Positions 29,601 to 35,350 of a stretch of 35,350 nucleotides of DNA are shown piece after piece. The translations under genes were made by a program, and so were the position numbers. This DNA is from an uncultured Lachnospiraceae bacterium (GTDB lineage: Bacteria; Bacillota; Clostridia; Lachnospirales; Lachnospiraceae), in contig CACZZH010000008.1 in NCBI GenBank assembly GCA_902785635.1, positions 1 to 35,350 of the forward strand, given 5' to 3'. Positions within the stretch are counted from its first letter, which is position 1. The number at the start of each line of letters is the position of its first letter. The notes under the pieces were generated by a model. It worked only from the letters and a program-made list of their open reading frames with translations, did not search any database and was not told the origin of the DNA.

Positions 29601-30947
29601 ATGAAAAACAACAAACTAAACTTTTTCTCCAGGTTCATCATTCTTGCGGTTTTCGTTGTTTTATTGGTGATACCTGCAGCAGCAGCTTCGATAACCTGCA
29701 GCAAAACTTCTCTCCGGTTTGGAGATTCAGTGCAGATGAGGACCTCCGGATTAACCGGGACCGTGACCTGGTCTTCCAGTAACCCGAACCTTGCTACGAT
29801 CTCCAGTTCCGGTCTCGTCAAGGTGGTCGCTAATCAGGATGGAACTGTCCGTTTTACGGCATCGGCAGGTAATGGAACTGTCACGAAGATGCTTACGGTG
29901 AAGCGATTAACTCTGAACTGGTCGTCTTACAATCTGACAGTAGGAAACAAAGTTACTTTAAAATTGAACAATGCTGATCATAAACCGGCATGGAGTACAG
30001 GAAACTATGCAGTAGCTGCTTTTGTTTCGGATTCCTTTACCAATGATGGGGAGGCCACTGTTATTGCCAAAAAAGCAGGAACGGCAGTCATTACTGCTTC
30101 ATTCAACGGTAACAAATTTGCGTGCCAGATCACGGTAAAGAGCAGCGGCAGTTCTTCCGGAAAAACCACACCGACTAAACCGTCTAAAAAGAAAGAATCA
30201 AAACCGAAATATACGGTTAAAGCCAGCGACACAAACGTGAACATCCAGACAGCCGGTTATGTAGATATAACTGCCAACGGCGAAAAGAATATTGCGATCA
30301 ACTGTAATACCAATATTGTCACCTGCAAGCTCGGTGAGTGGGGGCAGGACGGCGATAATAACACTGCCCGGATCTATCTGACCGGTGTAAGTGACGGGAC
30401 GACAACTGTTCGGATCGCCAACAATGCAACGAATGCATATACAACAGTCGATGTCACTGTTAAGGGAATGGGACTCTCTGCTGCGAAGAGAAGAGCGAAC
30501 CTCGGAAAGATCATCCTCTCTAAGGGCGGAAAGATCAAGCGAAGCGGAACGAAGAACGGATATCGCTATACGAGTTTTATTTCCTACAATAAGGCAAAGA
30601 AGACCTACTTCTTCCGTGTAATGCTGAAAAACGATGAAGTCAAATGTGTTCTGAAACTCTCAACAGATAAGAAATTTGCTTCCGGAACGATTACTACGTC
30701 CTTCATACTCCTGAAGTCAAATAGGAGATTCAAGACAATGGCAAAGATCGCACCGAAGAAATACACTTATCGTAAGAACATAAAGTTTACTACGAAAAAG
30801 AACCCCGGAAAGGTCAGCGCAAAGCAGATGAAGAGTCTGAGCAATTCTATGAAGAACATGGCATTGGAGGTTTGGGATCGTCTGTTGATCGAAGGATATA
30901 CGTACAATCTTAACGGTCTTGGCTTTAGTGAATATGAAGCCGGCTGA
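29601..30947 (+). CDS. secreted Ig-like (BIG2) domain protein
   Basis: This encodes 448 residues. Residues 1-30 form a signal peptide (MKNNKLNFFSRF, hydrophobic core, then IPAAAAS). A BIG2 domain (~30-105) shows VTWSSSNPNLATISSSGLVKVVA; a second, weaker repeat (~108-180) ends GTAVITASFNGNKFACQITVK. A Ser/Gly/Thr/Lys/Pro linker (~181-206) leads to a third beta-rich domain (TVKASDTNVNIQTAGYVDIT), then a very basic C-terminal region (~294-448) with RRFKTMAKIAPKKYTYRK. There is no LPXTG anchor; the basic part could bind anionic cell-wall polymers. The function is otherwise unknown, perhaps adhesion or surface assembly. The start at 29601 follows AAAAGGAGATG. It is monocistronic between a promoter and a terminator. 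Confidence 0.85.
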   Translation: MKNNKLNFFSRFIILAVFVVLLVIPAAAASITCSKTSLRFGDSVQMRTSGLTGTVTWSSSNPNLATISSSGLVKVVANQDGTVRFTASAGNGTVTKMLTVKRLTLNWSSYNLTVGNKVTLKLNNADHKPAWSTGNYAVAAFVSDSFTNDGEATVIAKKAGTAVITASFNGNKFACQITVKSSGSSSGKTTPTKPSKKKESKPKYTVKASDTNVNIQTAGYVDITANGEKNIAINCNTNIVTCKLGEWGQDGDNNTARIYLTGVSDGTTTVRIANNATNAYTTVDVTVKGMGLSAAKRRANLGKIILSKGGKIKRSGTKNGYRYTSFISYNKAKKTYFFRVMLKNDEVKCVLKLSTDKKFASGTITTSFILLKSNRRFKTMAKIAPKKYTYRKNIKFTTKKNPGKVSAKQMKSLSNSMKNMALEVWDRLLIEGYTYNLNGLGFSEYEAG

Positions 30948-30995
30948 TGATAGATCACAAAATTTATAAAGAGCATTTGAACTGTATTTAGCCAG

Positions 30996-31031
30996 GAGCC
31001 CAGGCAGCAAAAACTGTCTGGGCTCTTTCTT
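30996..31031 (+). terminator. rho-independent terminator
   Basis: GAGCCCAGGCAG pairs with CTGTCTGGGCTC (one G-T) around CAAAAA, followed by TTTCTTTT. It ends the Ig-like protein transcript. Confidence 0.92.
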
Positions 31032-31057
31032 TTGCATTTATAGTATTAATTTATATC

Positions 31058-31087
31058 TTGAATTTACTATATCGGATATAGTAAAAT
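31058..31087 (+). promoter_or_regulatory. promoter overlapped by perfect 23-bp palindrome
   Basis: TTTACTATATC (31063-31073), a single central G and GATATAGTAAA (31075-31085) form a perfect palindrome with 11-base arms. It sits between a TTGAAT -35 (31058-31063) and a TAAAAT -10 (31082-31087), spacing 18, so a bound dimer would block RNA polymerase. The gene it controls is the unknown one at 31133; the protein that binds is not identified. Confidence 0.65.
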
Positions 31088-31132
31088 GATGATATATTAT
31101 TTTGTAATTATTTTTATTATCGGAGAATTCCT

Positions 31133-31807
31133 ATGCTGCCTGTATTTAAAGAAGATACTCTGAATTCCATAGAGACCCGAATTGCAACCATCATTCGTTC
31201 AGACGGAAAGTCCTGGAAGCTTTCGTATGAGCTCATAAAGAAGGTCGAGAAAGAACGGCTTTGGGAACGGGCAGGCCACAGATCCTTTACAGAATGGGTG
31301 CGGTATATGGCAAATCAGTATTCCATATCCGAAATATCTATCTGGAAGATCCGCTCTGCCGGAGATGCATATGAACAGTACCGGGAATCGACCCGGTCTA
31401 AAGGTGCTGCGGCAACGCCACTTTCAGAATGCCGGCTGGCGATCGACACGATCATTTCACTTAACAGAATGGGCCAGGGCAACCGTGAAATAACGGATTC
31501 GCTGATCAGCTATGCGCAGAAACATCGGGTCAGCAGAAAAAACATTCAGGATGCCTGGGCAAAAACAAGAAAAGCAATTGAGAGCGCCGGTTCCAGCGCT
31601 GTAAAACAAAACGGGTATGGCTCTTACAGACAGATGCCTGCTGATATACAACCTCTGGAGATCCTTCAGGAAACGATCTATCCGTCATATAGATCCGATT
31701 CCATTTCAGATCAGGAAATTCTTCACATTGTACACAAATACCTTGGAGCGAATGTTCACAGAAGTATTCTGGAAAATGCCCTTCGGGAATATACAAATCT
31801 GATGTGA
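31133..31807 (+). CDS. protein of unknown function, possible DNA-binding
   Basis: This encodes 224 residues, mostly alpha-helical by composition. RLWERAGHRSFTEWVRYMAN followed by SISEISIWKIRSAGDAYEQY suggests a helix-turn-helix-like region similar in style to plasmid or ICE-associated regulators. The central part HRVSRKNIQDAWAKTRKAIE may be a second such unit. I do not recognise a family. GGAG lies 8 bases before the ATG. A perfect palindrome covers its promoter, and a pair of 10-bp palindromes lies after its stop, so self-regulation is possible. Confidence 0.6.
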   Translation: MLPVFKEDTLNSIETRIATIIRSDGKSWKLSYELIKKVEKERLWERAGHRSFTEWVRYMANQYSISEISIWKIRSAGDAYEQYRESTRSKGAAATPLSECRLAIDTIISLNRMGQGNREITDSLISYAQKHRVSRKNIQDAWAKTRKAIESAGSSAVKQNGYGSYRQMPADIQPLEILQETIYPSYRSDSISDQEILHIVHKYLGANVHRSILENALREYTNLM

Positions 31808-31833
31808 AAACCGTATGTAACAAGCCGACTTCG

Positions 31834-31875
31834 ATAGATCTATTTGATAAACTCGCGTTTCACACATAGATCTAT
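31834..31875. repeat. paired 10-bp palindromes forming a hairpin
   Basis: ATAGATCTAT, itself palindromic, occurs at 31834-31843 and 31866-31875. Between them AAAC-TCGC-GTTT can form an inner stem. It lies between the tails of two convergent genes. It may be a bidirectional stop signal or a protein-binding pair; no T-run is present. Confidence 0.45.
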
Positions 31876-31886
31876 AAGCCGGGATG

Positions 31887-32234
31887 TCACAGAATCCAGT
31901 CTTCATGATCTCCGTATTCTCTCAGTCTCCTGTACAATGTGGCCTGACCGATACCAAGAAATTCGGCTGTTTTAGCAGGTCCTTCTTCCTTCATCATCTG
32001 CCGGACTTCGCGAACTGTGACTTCACGTTCAGGATAGATTTTTTTCCTTTTTCTTCCGGCATTTCGGATGTTTTTCTGATCCGGATAATTGATCCCAAGC
32101 AGCATTCTGTGTTCATCAATTGTTGTCAGTTCCAGGCTGATTCCCGTCGAGGCAATCGCCTTATTAACAGACTGGATCTTTTCTGTGATCTTTTCAGGGT
32201 CTTCGTTTAAGACACCGATTATATCATATCGCAA
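31887..32234 (-). CDS. small protein with Fis-like helix-turn-helix
   Basis: This encodes about 115 residues. The C-terminal half REVRQMMKEEGPAKTAEFLGIGQATLYRRLREY is a Fis/HTH_8-type helix-turn-helix. The N-terminal half (DIIGVLNEDPEKITEKIQSVNKAI) is a separate helical domain, with a basic linker (GRKRKKIYPERE) between. It is likely a DNA-binding regulator. The start is a TTG, either 32234 (8 bases after AGGAGG, chosen) or 32240 (only 2 bases after). It is convergent with the unknown gene at 31133. Confidence 0.72.
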   Translation of the reverse strand: MRYDIIGVLNEDPEKITEKIQSVNKAIASTGISLELTTIDEHRMLLGINYPDQKNIRNAGRKRKKIYPEREVTVREVRQMMKEEGPAKTAEFLGIGQATLYRRLREYGDHEDWIL

Positions 32235-32299
32235 ATCCAATTCCTCCTGTCCCCGCTAATATTCTGTTCCTGTTCTTCCCGGCAGTGCAAATCCTTGCG

Positions 32300-32320
32300 T
32301 TATCAAATTAAATATGATAA
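32300..32320 (-). promoter_or_regulatory. possible promoter/operator of the Fis-like gene
   Basis: TTATCA (32300-32305) and TGATAA (32315-32320) are perfect inverted arms 9 bases apart in an AT-rich gap. On the minus strand TTGTAA and GATAAC about 18 bases apart could be -35 and -10, with the repeat overlapping the -10. The signals are weak. The rest of the gap 32235-32360 shows nothing else. Confidence 0.3.
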
Positions 32321-32360
32321 TATTACAAAGCATGCACTTGTCGCCTCTCTATTATCATTA

Positions 32361-32987
32361 TTAATTATGCATTTTTCTTGTTTCGTTTATAAGAAATTCG
32401 TTTAGTTTTTCCGCAAAAGTCCGATGTCCTTTCTCAGAAAAATGAACAAGATCCCCTGTCAGATCAATTCCCCATTTTGCTGCATCTGCGAACATAATCT
32501 GATAGATATTGGCAAGTTTCTGAAAACCCATATTCATCTTTACACTCTCTTCCAGGTATTTCCCGTACAGAGGATGGATGATTTTAGCATTTCCGATATT
32601 GGGAGGCGCGATTAACAGTATATCGGAAGGATCCATCTTTTGGGTAAGAAAGTCTAAAAACAGCTGCATTTTATGAATTGCAGTCTCTGCATCAGGTTCC
32701 ATCGTCAACAGAATATCATTCGTTCCAAGCATTACCGCAAAGAGATCTCCCGGCTCCAGACCGCTTATCAGAACATTGATGCGATGTGCATCATATTTCA
32801 ATTCCGGAATTTTTCTTCCGTTCAGCCCGTATTCCTTAACAAGCCATGCTTTCCCAAGCTTTTTCTGAAGAATGGTTGTCCAGCGTTTTTCTGCAGGATA
32901 CCGGTTATCCAGAAGATCCGCAGGATCATAGCCATAGGTATTCGAATCTCCGTAAAACAGGATCTTCTGTGGTCTTTCAAGTATCAT
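32361..32987 (-). CDS. SGNH/GDSL-family hydrolase
   Basis: This encodes 208 residues. Block I is ILFYGDSNTYGYDP (catalytic Ser in GDSN), block II GLNGRKIPE (Gly), block III VMLGTNDILL (Asn), and block V DLVHFSEKGH (Asp and His). The architecture matches short esterases of the lysophospholipase/arylesterase type. The substrate could be a lipid or an acetylated carbohydrate. There is no signal peptide, so it is cytoplasmic. It lies 70 bases downstream of the hybrid kinase stop on the same strand. Confidence 0.92.
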   Translation of the reverse strand: MILERPQKILFYGDSNTYGYDPADLLDNRYPAEKRWTTILQKKLGKAWLVKEYGLNGRKIPELKYDAHRINVLISGLEPGDLFAVMLGTNDILLTMEPDAETAIHKMQLFLDFLTQKMDPSDILLIAPPNIGNAKIIHPLYGKYLEESVKMNMGFQKLANIYQIMFADAAKWGIDLTGDLVHFSEKGHRTFAEKLNEFLINETRKMHN

Positions 32988-33057
32988 TGCTCTTTTTCCT
33001 CGATCCTTCAGAAACGGTTTTCTGCCAGCCGTGTGACAGCTTTGTCACGCATTCAGG

Positions 33058-35350
33058 TCAGTTGTGTAATATTTCGCCCAATGTCTCCAGCATCTTTGGA
33101 ATATCATAGGGCTTAGAAAGATGGCTGTTCATCCCGGCTTCCAACGCCTGCTTACGGTCTTCCTCAAAGGCATTAGCCGTAACAGCGATGATCGGAACAG
33201 ACGCCTTTTCCTTATCTTCAAGCGCCCGGATCCGTTTAGCTGCTTCATAGCCGTCCATCCTGGGCATCTGAATATCCATCAGGATCACATCATAGGTACC
33301 GGAAGGAGCATTACGCATCATTTCGACAGCCTCTACTCCATCTGATGCAATATCCAGCGTAAAACCGGATTCTGTCAGGATCGCCTCGGCGATCATCTGA
33401 TTCATCTCGTTATCCTCTGCAAGAAGAATATGTTTCCCGCTGAAATCGATCTTCGGCGCCTCTTCTACTACTTCTTCTTTGTGAAGAAACGGCTTTGACA
33501 GAACATTCCGTAGTTCTGACATGAAAATCGGTTTGGAGCAGAATGCAGTTACGCCGGCTTCTCTTGCCTCTTCTTCGACATCCGCCCAGTCGTATGCCGT
33601 CAATATAATGATCGGCGTACTGTCACCGATGACTTTCCGTATTCGCCGGACAGTCTCAATGCCATTCAGATCCGGCATCATCCAGTCAACAATGAATGCA
33701 CCAAACTGATCCCCGTAATCCAGGGCTTCCTTTGTACGGACGACCGCTTCCTTTCCGTAGTTTGTCCAGTTCGGGCGCATACCGATGTCTCTGAGCATAT
33801 TGCAGACGGAAAGGCAGGTATTTGTATCATCGTCTACGACAAGTACGCGAATACCTTTCAGCTCCGGAATCTGCTCATACTTAACAACTTCACTGCTGAT
33901 CTTGCAGGGGATATCCACTACAAACTCCGTGCCTTTTCCAACCACGCTGTTTACATAGATCGTACCGCCCATCATATCTACTATGCTCTTCGTGATCGCC
34001 ATACCAAGGCCTGTACCCTGAATGCCGCTGACTGTACTGGTCTTTTCTCTCGTAAATGCCTCAAAGATGGTCTTCTGGAACTCTTCGCTCATACCAATGC
34101 CGGTATCTTTGATGCGGAACTCGAAGGTAGTCAGTCCTGAGGATAATGCCGGCTTTTCGATCACACGGAAGCTGATCGTTCCGCCCACAGGCGTAAACTT
34201 GATCGCATTGGAAAGAATGTTCAGGAATACCTGATTCAGTCGAAGCTTGTCGGTGATGATATCTTCACTTTTCACATCCAGTGTATCTATAAATAGTTCC
34301 AGATGTTTTGCAGATACATTCGCCTGAATGATCGTCCTCAGATCATGGATCATATCCGGCAGATGAACCTTGGTCTCCTCAAGAGTCATTTTTCCGCTTT
34401 CTATACGGCTCATATCCAGCACATCATTGATGAGGCTCAGCAGATGCTGGCTTGATACCGAGATCTTACTCAGATAATCCTTTACCTGCTCTCTGTTCTC
34501 AATGTGGGATGCTGCCAGCGCAGTAAAGCCGACGATAGCGTTCATGGGTGTTCGGATATCATGCGACATATTGTTAAGGAATGCAGTCTTTGCGCGGTTT
34601 GCATGCTCCGCTGCGACCAGGGCATTGGAAAGAGCTTCCTTCTGTGTCATGTCATCCCGTACGATCTCTGTTACATCGTGGTGATAGCCGCGCAGAAGAT
34701 TCTGGGATCCTATGCTGCTCGCGGTGCCTCCACAGCGCACATAACGCATGCCCCTCTCCGGATGCTCCCAGCGATATGTGTTCTCCGAGAACTGCCCTGC
34801 CAGCATCTCACTTATACTTTTTTGAACAGAAGGAATTTCCTCAGGAAGGATCCGGGTATACCAGGAGTCATAGACTTCCTCTTCCGTCAGAGTCTCATCT
34901 GAAATGCCAAGCAGCTTCATCATTTTGGCATTGCCGCGCATCCGCGGGGCTTTTCCGTCCTCCAGTACGATATGCCACAACCCAAAACCTGCTTCGGCAA
35001 TGATGTCTTCCGCATCTGCCAGTTCCTTCTTACTGTACTCCAGTTCCAGCGCTTTTTCTTCCTGCCGCTTCTGCTCCAGACGAAGTTCTGTGGTATCTGT
35101 CTTTAATACAATACAGTATTCGGATTCCGGATCAACGGAATAAAAGTCAAACCTCTTACAGAAGGCACCGTCTGGCATCTCCACTTCTATATCTACCGAA
35201 TAGGGTTCCCGTTCCTGGAACATCCGGAATACTGTCTCCAGGTTCATGGCTTCCCGGATCTGCCGGCGGTAAGCTTCATCGTTTCGCAGTGCCGGAATGA
35301 TCTGCTTTTCCAGATATTCATTGTATGAGCCGTGTTTTTCTTTTGGGAAA
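33058..35350 (-). CDS. hybrid sensor histidine kinase with two receiver domains, 5' end missing
   Basis: The frame is open to the right edge (764 residues visible), so the N-terminus lies outside. In order it has a degraded sensory segment, a PAS-like region (DIIAEAGFGLWHIVLEDG to GYHHDVTEIV), a coiled coil, and HisKA with phosphoacceptor H in NMSHDIRTPMNAIVGF (codon at 34561-34563). HATPase_c follows (NAIKF, DTGIGMS, GTGLGMAIT), then REC1 with D in VDWMMPDLNG (33685-33687) and REC2 with D in LMDIQMPRMDG (33274-33276). This is a multistep phosphorelay of a type abundant in Lachnospiraceae. No DNA-binding output domain is present, so the final target is unknown. Confidence 0.94.
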   Translation of the reverse strand, partial: FPKEKHGSYNEYLEKQIIPALRNDEAYRRQIREAMNLETVFRMFQEREPYSVDIEVEMPDGAFCKRFDFYSVDPESEYCIVLKTDTTELRLEQKRQEEKALELEYSKKELADAEDIIAEAGFGLWHIVLEDGKAPRMRGNAKMMKLLGISDETLTEEEVYDSWYTRILPEEIPSVQKSISEMLAGQFSENTYRWEHPERGMRYVRCGGTASSIGSQNLLRGYHHDVTEIVRDDMTQKEALSNALVAAEHANRAKTAFLNNMSHDIRTPMNAIVGFTALAASHIENREQVKDYLSKISVSSQHLLSLINDVLDMSRIESGKMTLEETKVHLPDMIHDLRTIIQANVSAKHLELFIDTLDVKSEDIITDKLRLNQVFLNILSNAIKFTPVGGTISFRVIEKPALSSGLTTFEFRIKDTGIGMSEEFQKTIFEAFTREKTSTVSGIQGTGLGMAITKSIVDMMGGTIYVNSVVGKGTEFVVDIPCKISSEVVKYEQIPELKGIRVLVVDDDTNTCLSVCNMLRDIGMRPNWTNYGKEAVVRTKEALDYGDQFGAFIVDWMMPDLNGIETVRRIRKVIGDSTPIIILTAYDWADVEEEAREAGVTAFCSKPIFMSELRNVLSKPFLHKEEVVEEAPKIDFSGKHILLAEDNEMNQMIAEAILTESGFTLDIASDGVEAVEMMRNAPSGTYDVILMDIQMPRMDGYEAAKRIRALEDKEKASVPIIAVTANAFEEDRKQALEAGMNSHLSKPYDIPKMLETLGEILHN

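Noticed and set aside
1..35350. tRNA, rRNA, CRISPR arrays, insertion sequences, integrases, attachment sites
   Set aside because: I looked for cloverleaf-like segments, regularly spaced repeats, transposase or recombinase motifs and terminal repeats and saw none I could support.

Overview
The window reads as a chromosomal segment of a gut-type Clostridia, most likely Lachnospiraceae. This is inferred from mid-range GC, AGGAGG-type ribosome binding sites, dense same-strand runs with 4-base ATGA overlaps, a hybrid histidine kinase with two receiver domains, and HgdB/HgdC-type radical-dehydratase homologues. I see no rRNA, tRNA, CRISPR array, insertion sequence or phage structural gene.

Region 1 (1-8054). 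After the end of an XRE-type regulator and a small secreted protein on the opposite strand comes the most interesting locus. It is a compact run of two HgdB/double-cubane-type proteins, a NapH/YccM-like polyferredoxin membrane protein, an HgdC-type ATPase activator and a cysteine-rich TauE/SafE/DsbD_2-like membrane protein, followed by an OmpR-type response regulator and a histidine kinase. The second HgdB-like protein keeps the cluster cysteines and has extra ones. The first lacks every equivalent cysteine. I infer a two-component-controlled, ATP-driven low-potential reductase or dehydratase with one cluster-free subunit. Tandem 10-bp repeats upstream are a plausible site for the response regulator.

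Region 2 (8131-17605). A run of small accessory genes: DUF1905, a tiny membrane protein, TfoX-like, methyltransferase, deoxyribosyltransferase-like, TetR, PAP2, XRE and many GNAT acetyltransferases. Several are fused or damaged: a kinase-GNAT-GNAT fusion, a GNAT-GNAT fusion, a PAP2/XRE collision, a shortened DUF998 gene and a GNAT pseudogene.

Region 3 (17691-23441). A minus-strand redox/aldehyde cluster: iron alcohol dehydrogenase, nitroreductase, Gfo/Idh oxidoreductase, Fe-S aldo/keto reductase, MBL hydrolase and a second nitroreductase. It diverges from a MerR-family gene, and the shared promoter has the 19-bp spacer and palindrome expected for MerR/NmlR-type activation.

Region 4 (23505-29425). 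Alpha/beta hydrolases, a GNAT-DUF3795 fusion, another GNAT, remnants of an old-yellow-enzyme locus with its HxlR regulator, MsrA and a patatin-like phospholipase.

Region 5 (29478-35350). A secreted Ig-like (BIG2) protein with a clear promoter and terminator, an unknown gene behind a perfect 23-bp palindrome, a Fis-like HTH protein, an SGNH hydrolase and a hybrid sensor kinase cut by the window edge.
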